From the NCBI RefSeq assembly GCF_031877795.1, contig NC_133942.1, positions 2,790,001 through 2,854,000 of the forward strand: a stretch of DNA of 64,000 bases. The letters run 5' to 3'. Position 1 is the stretch's first letter; each line of letters opens with the position of its first letter. Below, one piece after another: positions 1 through 10,800 of the stretch. This DNA comes from Strix aluco. Taxonomy: Eukaryota > Chordata > Aves > Strigiformes > Strigidae. Both the position numbers and the translations under genes were made by a program. The notes beneath the pieces were generated by a model. The model made no database searches, was not told the origin of the DNA, and was given only the letters and a program-made list of their open reading frames with translations.

Positions 1-44
1 CTGCCCTCCCCTGGGCGGGGGGCAAAGGGTTGGATAAGGGTGGG

Positions 45-330
45 GCTTGTGCAAGTGGGTGTGCAAAGGCTGGGGCTTGTGTAAAGGCTTGTGCGAGCTT
101 TGGGGCTCGAGAAAGGCTCGTGCAATGTTTGGGACTTGTACAAATGCATGTGCAAAGGCCTGTGTGAAGTTCAGAACTTCTGCAAAGGCCTGTGCAATGC
201 TCAGGCTTGTACAAACGCGTGTGCCACGTTTGGGGATGGTGCAAATGCAGGTTCAACACCTGGGACTTGTGCAAAGCCCCGTGCAAGCCCTGGTGCGTGT
301 CCAAGAGCCCTGGGACATGGGAGAGCAGGG
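45..330. repeat. Degenerate 30-bp tandem repeat
   Basis: About eight degenerate copies of a roughly 30-base unit resembling GGCTTGTGCAAAGGC followed by TGTGCAATGTTTG. The open frames across it are by-products of a period divisible by three; they encode a cysteine/alanine/lysine repeat with no recognisable domain. I see no splice or start context that would make it a gene. Confidence 0.7.
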
Positions 331-332
331 AT

Positions 333-395
333 ACACTGTGGAGCACTGGGGGGCACTGGGATGAACTGGGATGAACCAGGGGGCACTGGGAGTTT
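333..395. repeat. Short stretch of ACTGGG minisatellite
   Basis: Contains several GCACTGGG and AACTGGGATGA motifs in a row. It resembles the much larger CACTGGGACATACTGGG arrays near 52 kb and 53.6 kb, and the reverse-complement array near 18 kb. Confidence 0.5.
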
Positions 396-409
396 ATTGG
401 GTTATTAAC

Positions 410-2377
410 AATATTAACAATATTCTCCTGTGATTCCTGACAGTGTCACAGAAAGAACTCTTCAGCTTTACCATTTGCACCTTGTCTGGATTCACAAAGA
501 ACGTATGGTAGTTCCTAATAATTATGAAAATTAATCAGAAAATAATACTGAAGAAAGTAACAATCACAGCTGAACAACAGAGTTGAATAAAGGAAGGGAT
601 GAAATGAGCAAAAAGTGCGTCAGCTCTTGGAAGTTGTTCCTACACATCATGTGTGTATCCTAATCCTCTGAGAGATCAACATCAGAGGAATTCCAAATTC
701 TCTTTCAATATTATGTCTACGAGAGAACCCAAAATATTCTACTTCCTAAGGGAACATATAACAAGTTAATTCCACGGCATCATCCTGAGGAAGAAAAGAA
801 AAAGAAAACTAAAAGGATTTCAAGCACTGAATATGCTTTGAATAAAGATTTTTTAACTGAATAAAGATTTTTTAATGGAAAAGAGAAGAAAAAAGAAGCC
901 TGGCAGCAAACAGTTGAGAGAGCTTCTATGTAACAGGGAGCATGACAAAGGCAGACGAACCAGGTCAATATAAACCAGACAATTGTTTCTTCCCTTTGAG
1001 ACGAGAACAAACTACCACTATACAGATTATTGACATTTGAAAAAAAGCACTTTTTCCACATTGCAAGTAACTAGTTAACAAGATAAATGAGGGATTTTTT
1101 TTCCTATTTTATTGTATGATTTTTTCACAAGTCTTTGTCTTCATACCAGTAAAGGACTAAGCCAATGGCCCCAACATGCCTCCTGAAACCAAAGTCCTGC
1201 CTTCCAGCATGTCCAAGCTCCTCGCATAAACATTGTGAAGGTGATGAACCAAACTGGAAACAAAATTCTGAAAACAGGAAGATGTCCCCTACCTTTCTTT
1301 ACCATCTGTGAACATCCTACGGCTGTTAGAAGCCAGCCCTGCGGTGAGCAGGAGGTTGGGATCAGTTCCAAATTCCGTTAACCTGTGCACATTGAGATGG
1401 GATGTATCCTGCAGGGGAGGCGGGGTGCAAACTTAGAAAACTGAAAAAAACCAAACCTCCAAGGTACAGAAAGCATTCTAACACGGGAAGCAAAGCTGAA
1501 ATGCCACCCTCGGCACACACAGGTATAGACTGAATTTCATTCCACCTGCTGGTCCCTGTACGGCCCCTCCAACTAACCCGGGCAGACAAGTTCATTGACC
1601 TTTACACAGCAGCCTGCTCAGTAACGGGCAGGTTGGGATACTGCTGGACTTTGGAAAAGTCAGCTCCTGCTCCAAGGTCCCGAACAGCCTGGATCATCTC
1701 TCTGAAAGGGAGGAGGGGATTTTCCGCACCATCCTGATGTATCGCCGTTGGATGTTAATTTACTTTGTGACCTGTGTAAGGCGTCTGGAAGCAGAATATG
1801 ATCACTGAGATGGCAGATCCTAATGCGATACACCCATCACTATTTGCTGCTGTGCTTACAGTTAGCAAAGGCCATAAAGCACATTCTACCAGATTAGGGG
1901 GAAACAAGAAACTAATGATTGCCATATCATTGTCCTCTCTTCTTCCACTAAAGAGCTCAAACTGGTTTAAAAATTGGTGTCATTAGACCTGACTTCCAAG
2001 GCAAGAGGCATTTTATCACTCAGCATTGTTACCAGTGACAGAGCAGAGAGGGAGCGCAGCAAAGCTCCATGGGGAGGAAAAAAAATTCTCAAGAAAAAGA
2101 GCAGAGGCGCTTTCATTCAATTTAAAACTGCATAGCCTAGCAGATACACACTGGCCAAAACTGACCTCGCATCTTTTAATGCGTAAAACAGCACTGAAGG
2201 CTGCCCTGCAATCAGACAACTACAGCTGGTGACTGAGCCATGACGTTAACCACCGGCGAGTCAGGCTGGGTAGACGGTCTCAGAGCTCTTCTCCCACCTC
2301 TGCCAACTAGTGCCACAGCAGGCAGAGCCCCCGGCAGGCTGAGGGCCCTGTGAGTGCCTGCACCCACCACCTCTCTC
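410..2377. other. AT-rich intergenic sequence, no gene recognised
   Basis: Mostly unique, AT-richer sequence with short open frames only. No conserved protein motif, RNA fold or recognisable transposon was seen. Confidence 0.5.
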
Positions 2378-2854
2378 TGTCGCCTAAAAGCAGGATAACA
2401 GAACTTGTCGACACCAGTTTGATGCAGATAAGCAGACACTTCTTTATTAACGGCCGGGTGCACGGGTGAGTGCTCTCACCAACAACGCGCACCAAGCGCA
2501 AGAACCATACACCTTATATAGTATTCAATCATACATATTCATTAGGTATTCAGACATAAACATAATAATTCCTGGAAATCATTATCATACTCCCCTCCTA
2601 CTTCCGATTCTGCGCACTAAAGCTTAGAAATCTCTAGAAATGGGTCTGGGGTGTAATGTGGGTCGGTGGCCCATGAGTCGGTGGTCGTGATCTCCCCCTG
2701 CCGAATTACCTATTACCTGGTTTCACTGTTTCTTGGCAGAGATCTGTGAACTGTTACAGTTCATTCTCCTCAGTTCTCATTAATTTTGAGTTGTGGTACA
2801 TCTAAGACATTCTTCACAATGTATTCTAGGTAATAAATTACTTTTGTCTAGACA
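2378..2854 (-). mobile_element. Solo LTR of an avian endogenous retrovirus
   Basis: Read on the minus strand, this 477-base segment begins TGTCTAGACAAAAG and ends CA. It contains a TATA box (CTATATAAGG, near 2,515-2,524) and downstream an AATAAA poly(A) signal (near 2,443-2,448), the expected U3-R-U5 order. The flanks carry TCTC on both sides (2,374-2,377 and 2,855-2,858), a plausible 4-base target-site duplication. No gag, pol or env sequence is attached, so it is a solo LTR. A related 5' end occurs in the LTR at 21,584-22,055. Confidence 0.65.
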
Positions 2855-4630
2855 TCTCCATAACAACTTTAAACAGAATTATTTTCAATTATAAATCTAA
2901 TTACCTAAGCAGTACCTAGGTGTACCTAGTAGATGATTACTGACCAGTTCTTCGGCCTTGGTACAGGGCTATACAGAGGAATTCATAGCAGCATTGGTTG
3001 TGGTTGCTGTGCAACGTACAATATGCTAGATCAATGTAAACTTTTGACTCTACTATTTCTAGAACTCCTGTTTCTACTGATTTTAATGTTCGCCACACAA
3101 ATCAATTTATATTTTTAATCATAATAGATCAACAAGTGAACAAGTGAATCAGCAACTCTGCAACATCTCCAGGGGCCAGAAAGAGTCTGGAGATTCAACA
3201 GATGCCCCCAACCTCAGGGCAGCACAAGGGAGAAGTCAAATGTGCCAAATCCTGCTCAGCGTGCAGCCCCGACCAGCTCTGCAAGCGCAAGGAATGAGTT
3301 TACCCAGGAACTCTGGAATCATCTGTTGTTTGATAGGGAAGCAACATCAGGGACTCAGGAGTCCTGTTGTCAAGCAACAAGAGGGAGAAAGTGGTTGACT
3401 GAAGAAAAACCTCCAGGTTTTGTGTTCCCTAAAACAATTATTTTCCCCAGGTCATGTCTGAGCTGTGGCCTCTCCTCCCACACTCAGTCTCTCTAAAAAA
3501 ATAAAAATAGTCTGTCGGTCTCATACAGCAAGGCTCTTCTACAATTTATGTTTATTTCCATGTGCCACGATAAGACAGAATGAATGACAGGCTCACTCAC
3601 TGTCAGCTTTTCATGTGTTATTTCACAGTTGACTTATACAGCAAGCTTCTGTACACCCAGCTGCTTGACATAAGTGCCCAGAGGTTTATTTTTCAGCCTG
3701 CCTAATACTCTTTTTGATCTTCTGGATCAGCAATATACAGCATAGACTTCAGTATTTATGATTTTAAGTCCTCATGAAACTGTGTTGCTAACTGATGTCT
3801 GCCAAGAAAGGCAGCTCAGGTCACATTCTGAACAAGATCATCTTAGAATCATTTTATATAAAATGAGAGCAACAGCAGCAACAACAGAAAAGCACGCAAG
3901 AGCGGAGGGAAAAAGTGAGCCTCGAAAAGTGAGCCAAGATTTAGCAATGACCTTAAAGATTCAATGCAGCAGGAGAAAATAACCAGAGCATGTGCCCTGC
4001 CACAGCCTCTCCTGCCAGACACTACAGGAAGGTAAAGTAATCTCAGAGGACCCTGCTAATGGCTCTCCAGCCCGTTACACAGTCAATGCAGTACAGGAAT
4101 CTACAAAACAGGGGGTCCCCTGCATAACACTTTATTCATAGGCATTCTGCTTTTTCTGCTCTGCTGCTAACCTTGCTGTCAATCTCAAAATGATTTCTGG
4201 AGTTTCTGGTCAAGATCAGCTTGACCCAGCTGATCAGGAGCCTTCGTTGCTCACCATGTCTGCGCATCATCCTCTGATGTGACTGTAGCAGAAGACTGCC
4301 TCTCCTCCCAGGTGGAGCAAGAAATCATCACCACTTTCCAGGAACAGAAAAGCCCCAGGAGGTGGCAGGAGCAGCCCAGGCAGTTTTTCCCTTGGGCTCT
4401 GTCTGCCATTAGCGATGGGATTCAACCATAAAATGCCTCCTTCCCCCACACCAATATCTCACTCCGTGCCAGAGTAGGGATGGGAAGCTGCTCCCAGTGC
4501 CCAGCCAAGGCCATCTGGCAGCACAGCAGTTTCCTTTAGGCCCTTCCCAGCAATCCCAGTCTCATTCCGGAATCCATCGGAAGCAGTTTGTAATTAAAGG
4601 TACCTGCTGGAGATACCTCCCGGGCTCAGG
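2855..4630. other. Intergenic sequence, nothing recognised
   Basis: Moderately AT-rich unique sequence. Open frames are short and show no family motifs; no repeat family could be named. Confidence 0.45.
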
Positions 4631-4633
4631 GAT

Positions 4634-5476
4634 TTACAGGGAGAGAGGCAAAATGGAATTAAAACGGCCAGATGAGGCTGGGTCGCTCCTCCACCAGGAC
4701 AGTGCTGAAGGACGTTGCCTTTCCAGCCCCAAACCGCTGCTCCCCCCCCCCCCCCGCCATTTCAGCTTTCCCCAGGAATTCAGCACCAAGAGCCACCGGA
4801 CAGCCCGAGGGGCATGAAGCCGCTTTTCTGTTTTGTTTTTCCCCTTTTCCCCCCCCCAAATCTGCCGCCGTTCCAGGGTCCCGCTGTACTCACCCAGAGC
4901 GGCTGCTCCCTCGCAGGGGCCGGGCGAGGCTCCCTCCTCCCGGGGGTCCCCACGGGGGGTCCGGAGACGGCGGGGGCTGGGGGGGGGCAGGACGGAGCAG
5001 CGCTCCGCTCCCTTGGAGGGTGCCAGGCGTGGAGGGGGCAGTTTCCCCGCTGCCCCCTCCCGGGGCCGGGGCTGTGGGGGCGGCAGGGCAGGGTGTCTCG
5101 GCGCGGGGCTGGGACGCAGCTTCTGCCCGGCAAAGGCGGCCGGTTCGCTGCCGCCCGCACGGAGAGAGCTGCTCTGCTCCGCCCGCTCCGCTTCCCCCGC
5201 CGGCGCCCGGGGCTCAGCGTCCCGCCCCCCCCCCCCCCCCGCCCGCCCCGGGGCACCCCCCGCCCACCCCGCCGGCCCCGCCGCTCCCCCGGCCCCGCCG
5301 CCGCTGCCGGCCGAGCCCCCCCTGCCAGCGCCGGGCCCGGCGGCAACCTCCGCGGCTGCTGCCGCCGCCACCGCCGCTGGGATCGGCCTGAGGGGAGGGG
5401 CGGGAAAGGAGCCCATTGGCAGCTGGAGGGGAGGGGGCGGGGCCAGCAGCCCCTTTAGCACCGTTCCCGCCCCCAA
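4634..5476 (-). pseudogene. PIM1-like kinase 5' exon in a CpG island (partial)
   Basis: A very GC-rich minus-strand block that looks like the first exon and promoter island of an avian PIM1-like serine/threonine kinase. Two minus-strand frames stay open, one of them for 280 codons, and encode an alanine/glycine/proline-rich leader. A strong donor, CTCTGG then GTGAGT, lies at 4,892-4,893, so the exon would end at 4,894. No kinase exon (Gly-rich loop, VAIK, HRD, DFG) follows downstream, so the gene is not complete here. The PIM1 link is inferred: the inverted homologous copy at 12,413-12,712 lies next to a recognisable PIM C-terminal exon. Songbirds are known to have expanded PIM1-like families. 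The N-terminal frame is uncertain. Confidence 0.45.
4811..5106. repeat. Inverted repeat arm 1 (pairs with 12,413-12,712)
   Basis: About 295 bases that match the reverse complement of 12,413-12,712 with scattered substitutions, covering the PIM1-like exon, its GTGAGT donor and the start of the intron. Similarity ends abruptly at GCCCCTCGGGCTG on the intron side and at GGCGC on the exon side. Confidence 0.85.
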
Positions 5477-5479
5477 CCG

Positions 5480-6175
5480 ACCCTCTCCCTCAGGCCCCAG
5501 AGGGCGGTTCCAGTGCAGCCGCCTCCAGCCGAGAAATGCTCTGTGCTGGCCGGATTTCAGTCACACGAAGCGTTTTTGGCCAAGAAAAGGGCCAACGCAG
5601 CCCCAGCGCACGCTCTGCCAACCCCGACGCCTGGCACAGGCCTGAGCGGGGGCAGAGGCGGGCGAGCGGCCCTGCAGGAAGGGCTGTGGGTGCCGGCGCC
5701 AGCAGGGCCTGTGTGCGGGGCCCGGGGAGCTGGAGAGCAGAGGGATGGCGGGAGCTGGAGCAGCCCCAGGCCAGGCACCAGCCGGGCTCTGCCTGTGAGG
5801 AGCCAGGCAAGGCCCAGCAGAAGAGCCTGTGCAGGGCCCGTCGGGGACTCGGGAAAGGAAAGGGAACTCGTGGCACTGACACCGCTGGGAAGTTTTGTCA
5901 GAGCTCTGCGGTTCGATCACTCTAAAGAGCATTTCATCCCTACAGCATGTTGGGATGTGGATAGAGCTCACGGGTGGGATGTGCCAGCCACACATCAGCT
6001 GGGACAGCCTGTGATGTGATGAGCATGGCGACGTCCCTGCAAGGAAATCCGCCACAGGCTACGGCAGAGAACTGCGGGAGCTCAGCGAGGGCAGGAGGAA
6101 GGAGGTCTCTGCCGAAAGGACCTGAGAAGGGTCTGGTAGGGAATGGGGCCCACGCTCACAAAAAGGTGTGGGATT
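5480..6175. other. GC-rich sequence between PIM1-like exon and CR1
   Basis: CpG-island shoulder followed by unique sequence. Several overlapping frames are open because of high GC content, but none shows a known domain, and splice sites do not link them into a gene. Confidence 0.4.
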
Positions 6176-7331
6176 CATGAGCTCATCTCAAGTGCATCTA
6201 TACCAATGCACCAGTATGAGCAACAACCAGGGGGAGCTTGAGGCCATGAGAACTATGATATAGCAGCTATAACAGACATGTGGTGGGATGCCTCACACAA
6301 CTGGAGTGCCCCAGTTGATGGCTACAAGCTCTTCAGGAGGGACAGACAGGGAAGGACAGGCAGTGGAGTGGCCCTGTATGTAAGAGAATGCTATGAGAGC
6401 TCAGAAATCAAGTATAGTGATAACGGGGTTGAGAGTGTTTGGATTAGGTTAAGGGCCAATAAAGCAGATCTTGCTGTGGGAGTCTGCTATAGACCCCCCA
6501 ACCAAAGCAGTGAGGTGGATGATGCTTTCTATAAAAAGCTGGGAGAAATCTCACGGTCACTTGCTGTTGTTCTTGTGGGGGACTTTAACCTCCCGGGTAT
6601 CTGCTGGGATCAGAGCACAGCAGAGAGGGAACAATCCAGGAGGTTCCTGGAATGTGTGGAGGATAACTTCCTCACACAGCTGGTGAGTGAGCCGACCAGG
6701 GGAGGTGCCCTCCTGGACCTGCTGCTTGTGAACAGGGAAGAGCTTGTGGGGGAGGTAAAGGTTGGAGACTGTGTGGGGTGCAGTGATCAGGAGATGATTG
6801 AGTTTTCGATCCTTGGACAATCAAAGAGAGGGGTTAGTAGAACTGCCACCTTAGACTTCCAGAGGGCAAACTTCAACCTGTTCAAAAGACTGATTAACAA
6901 AATCCCTTGGGAGGTTGCCCTGAAGGATATGGGAGTCCAGGAAGGCTGGATGTACTTCAAGAGAGAAGTCTTAAAGGCACAGGAGCGGGCTGTTCCCGTG
7001 TGCCGGAAAACAAGCAGGCGGGGAAGGAGACCGGCCTGGCTAAACAGGGACCTGTGGCTGGATCTCAAGAACAAAAGGAGAATCTATGACCTGTGGAAGA
7101 GGGGCCAGGTCTCTCATGAAGACTATAAAGATGTAGTGAAGCTATGCAGGGAGAGCATTAGGGGAGCCAAAGCACAGCTAGAGCTCAACTTAGCCACAGC
7201 TGTTAAGGATAATAAAAAATGTTTCTATAAATTCATTAACAGCAAAAGGAGGATTAGGGAAAATCTCCCTCCTTTACTGGATGCAGAGGGAACTAAGGTA
7301 ACTAAGGATGAGGACAAGGCTGAGGTGCTCT
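6176..7331 (+). mobile_element. CR1 LINE fragment with endonuclease-domain ORF
   Basis: Part of a chicken-repeat-1 (CR1) non-LTR retrotransposon. An open frame from 6,278 to 7,333 (351 codons) encodes most of the ORF2 apurinic-like endonuclease domain. Visible landmarks are TWWD-like WWDASHNW near the start, YKLFRRDRQGR, GVALYVRE, the VGDFNLPGICWD catalytic strand and LLDLLLVN, followed by the linker region toward the reverse transcriptase. The sequence upstream (6,180-6,277) is also CR1-like but out of frame, so the element is 5'-truncated and degraded. The reverse transcriptase is missing: at 7,328-7,335 the CR1 reading frame breaks into unrelated sequence. The CR1 copy is on the plus strand, next to the MROH gene on the minus strand. 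Confidence 0.9.
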
Positions 7332-7397
7332 AGGGGGGGACAGGGATTGGGGCTCAAAGCAAACAAAGCCCGTGGGCACTCGTGTGCTCGGTGGCCA
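7332..7397 (+). other. Displaced piece of MROH intron 8
   Basis: About 65 bases nearly identical to 9,030-9,094, part of the intron between exons 8 and 9 of the MROH gene (GGGGACAGGGATTGGGGCTC, then the CTCGTGTGCTCGGTGGCCAC stretch), in the same orientation. It sits between a CR1 body and a CR1 3' tail. The left junction shares GCTCTAGG with the donor locus. Confidence 0.85.
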
Positions 7398-7525
7398 CAG
7401 ACCGTGTAGATGTGGCCCTTAGGGACGTGGTTTAGTGGTGGGCTCACCAGTGTTGGGTTAACAGCCCGACCTTAAAACATTTTTTCCAACTGGAATTACT
7501 CTGATTCTCTGATTCTATTAATTCT
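7398..7525 (+). mobile_element. CR1 LINE 3' tail (copy A)
   Basis: Carries the typical CR1 3' end: GATGTGGCCCTTAGGGAC, GTTGGGTTAACAG, TTTTTCCAACTGG and the terminal ATTCTCTGATTCT microsatellite. It is the same insertion as the tail at 58,772-58,890 upstream of copy B, so it predates the duplication. Confidence 0.85.
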
Positions 7526-7618
7526 CTATTGCTGTCTTGTACCCAGTAAGGGAACGCGACTGCTGGTACCTAAAGTGATTTATTTTTTTTTTGAGAAGGC
7601 AAAATTGCCCCTTGGTCT

Positions 7619-7730
7619 TGTGGTTTAACCCCAGTCAGCAACTAAGCACCATCACTCCCCAGCAGGATGGGGGAAGAGAATTGGAAAAGTGGTGGGTTGA
7701 GGTAAGAACAGTTTAATAACTGAACAATAA
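7619..7730 (-). mobile_element. LTR R-U5 fragment at MROH copy A 3' end
   Basis: On the minus strand this matches the 3' portion of a common passerine LTR: TTATTAAACTG, CTCAACCCACCAC, CCCCCATCCTGCTGG, TGGTGCTTAGTTGC and the end GGGGTTAAACCACA. It supplies an ATTAAA poly(A) signal (7,712-7,717, minus strand) about 100 bases after the MROH stop codon. The rest of the LTR is absent. Confidence 0.7.
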
Positions 7731-7818
7731 TAACAACAATAACAATAAATTGTCATGAAAAGGAAATATGTATTCAAATATGGCCATTTTCCTGAGAAGA
7801 ATTTCATCTCTCCGAGGC

Positions 7819-10800
7819 TCAGCAGGGCCAGCAACACAGTGACCGCAGGCTCCATCGTGACCTTGGCTTCTGCTGTAGAGATGTCAGGATGAGGATGGTC
7901 TGAGCTGCCAGGGAGCTGACGGAGGGTTCAGCATCGTTCTCCAAGGGCTGGAGGGCTTCAAGAGAAGGAAACAGAGCAGACGTGAACCCCCACTGCCCGC
8001 AGAGCCCCCCAGGAGCCCAGGCTCTGTCCCCTGCCCCACCAGCCCCAGCCAGCACAGCACTGCCCCTACTCACCATTGCAGATCTCCCACAGCCTCTCCT
8101 GGCTGAGGTTCCTCATGTGCCGCGCAGCAAGACCTGGGACACAGAGCTAATGTCAGAGCTCTGCTCCCCCTCGGCAGGGCTGTCCTCCGGCAAGGACAGC
8201 ACCCGAAGGCGGTGGGACCCAGCAAGACCCCCAGCGAGCCCACCAGTGGGGACTGGGACCGGGCAGCCAGAAATGGGTCCCCGGGGACTCACCGATGAAC
8301 CTGACGGCCTCCTCTCGCACGGTGGCCTGAGGGTCCTTCAGGTAGGGCAGGCTCTGGTGCAGATACTCAACCACCCTGCTCCTGTTGTGCGTTATCTGAG
8401 GGAGCACAAGGGCACGGGGCTGGTACGGACCCTCCACAGCCGTCCGGACCAGTCCCTCCTGCCAGCACCCCTGCTCCCTCCCAGTGATTCCCGTCTCCCA
8501 GCCAGGAGCCCCGTGGGGCTGAGGGCCAGAGAGAGCCACAGGCAGAGGGAGCTGGGGGTGCTGAGACCCCCTGCGTCCCACTGCCAGGGCCCAGATGGGA
8601 GGGGGTCTCCTGGAGAAGATCCCTTGGGGGCTGCGTGCTTGAGGGCAGGGGAGGAGGATGCAGCTGGAGCAGCAGGGCTGGAGCAGGGCAGAGATGCAGA
8701 GCCGCACAGCCCTCCCCAGGGGCATGGCGGGCAGCCCTCGTCCAGCCCGGCCGGGGCGTTTGGGGCTTGTCCTCACCAAGCACTCTCTCATCAGGTGTGT
8801 CTGCCCGGTCACGGCCAGGGTGCTGAGCCTCCTCCACCCCAGGAAGTCTGTGCAGGCACAGAAGGTGCCCCAGGAAGCCTGTGGAGAAAAGCAGAAGCTG
8901 GGAGATGGCACCAGAGCCCAGGGAAGGAGACCTGGCATCCTCCTGCTTTGGGCCAGGCTCCGAGCTAGGGGGACGGGGTCATCCTGGGATTTGGTCCCCC
9001 TTCATTCCTGGGGCCATCCCGCGCTCTAGGCGGGGACAGGGATTGGGGCTCAAAGCACACAAAGCCCATGGGGACTCGTGTGCTCGGTGGCCACGGGCTG
9101 CTGCTGAGCAGGGAAATGTCTGTGCCAGTTTCTCCATCCCTGCTCGTGCTGGGGCTGCAGGGACCCTTCGGGGGGAAGGAGGGCAGTGGCAGTGGGACCA
9201 GTGCAGTGGGACCCTGCGGTGACACACAATCCCACTCGCCCTCACTCCCAGGCCACCCCTGTAGTGTCAGCACGTCCTTCCCCGCGACACCAATCGCTGG
9301 TCACTGCACCTTGGCCACACTCTCGTTCTGGTCATTCATACGGAAGAACAGTGGGAGCAGGACACTCTGCACTTTCTTCACCATTCTTCTTGTGTTTCTC
9401 CCCACCACGGTCTTCATCACGTCTTTGAAGAGGCGGATGGAGAGCTCCCGCACCTGGCTGGACTCCTGGCAGGGAGGAGGACAGAGGGAGCTCAGCACCA
9501 GCCGCTCCTTGCCCATAGGGAGCAGGGGCGTTAGCGTGGCTGGGGGGAGAGGAGATGCTCCGGGGTCAGATCCTGAACGTAGGAGCCGTCGGCCAGACCT
9601 GCAACTGCGGCTCAACGGCCCCAGAGCCCTGAAAGGCCCCGGAAGAGGAGTGGGAAGAGCCCCGAAAGACCACGCAAGGCGAGCTGGGGGACACCCCTGC
9701 CCAAATGCTGCCCACAGGGCTGGGGCTGAAGGTCCTTCACCCATCACCTCAGCTCAGGCAACCACGGCAGCCTTACATCATCAAAGAGCGGCAGGAGCTT
9801 CTCCACCAGCCTCAGAGCAATGCGGTTGGCCTCTTCCCACTTCATGTGACAAATCACATTGGTGATGACCACCAGAGCCTTCACCGTGACATTGGTGTTG
9901 GCGGCCGGCAGGGTCTCCATGATGTCCGGCAGCAGCACCAGCATTTTCCTGGCCTGTACAAAACACACCGGTCACCTTTTTGTGAAGTGGTGAAAGACCC
10001 CCCCAGGCACCCCTCAGCCCCCTCCAGAGCAGGGAGGGTGCTTGGAGCCGTCACCCCACATCCTCCCAGCCTGGGCCAAGCCACCGCATCCCCCAGGCCC
10101 CGGCTACCACCATGTCTCCCCTTGCCGACCCTCTGCTCACCATTTTGGGTGTTTTGGAGAGTGTGACGAGGCCCGTGAGCACCAGCGACAGCATCACCTG
10201 GCTGGGACGCCTCAGGTACCTCTGGGCCTTGTACAGGTCAGCAAACTCCTTGTTGTCAATCTCAGAGCAGACCAGCAGCTAAAATGGAGACAGCGGTGAG
10301 AGACCAGCAGAGCTGCAGGGCTCCCTCCGCTGTCCCAACACAGCCCGTGGCAAGTGTCTCCTCTCCCTTTGAAGCCACCTCAGAGTCCCCACATCTCTGT
10401 CCCAGGGCCAGAGCCAGGCAGGGGGATGCAGGCAGGGTGGAAGACAGAGTGCTGCCTGTGCCGGGACAGGCTTGGTGGGGCCAAACCAGCATTGGGTGGG
10501 CCTGAGCGTGTGGCACAGGGGTCTGGGAGGAAGAGGAGGAGGAGGAGGAAGGCAGAGCGCTGGGGCTGAGTGTGGGTCACTCACAGCCAAGGGGTAGATG
10601 CAGGAGTCCTCCGTGGCAGAGCTGAACACCTTGCGCAGCCGGCAGTCCTGCAGCACGCTGAGCAGCTCCGACAAGACTCTCCACAAAGCCCAGCGCGCGG
10701 AGATCATCACCTCCCACATGGCCATGGCAGCGCTGCGGAGCCAGAGCAAACTCGGTCAGTCGGGCTGCCTTGGCTCCTCCGGACCCCGGCCCTGCCCACC

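Noticed and set aside
4715-5458. Long plus-strand proline/glycine-rich ORFs in the CpG island
   Set aside because: Several frames on both strands are open at once, which is expected from extreme GC content; only the minus strand has a matching splice donor and a homologous partner.
7982-8968. 328-codon plus-strand ORF opposite MROH exons 9-12
   Set aside because: It is a shadow of the minus-strand gene; it spans its exons and introns without respecting them and is broken in copy B.
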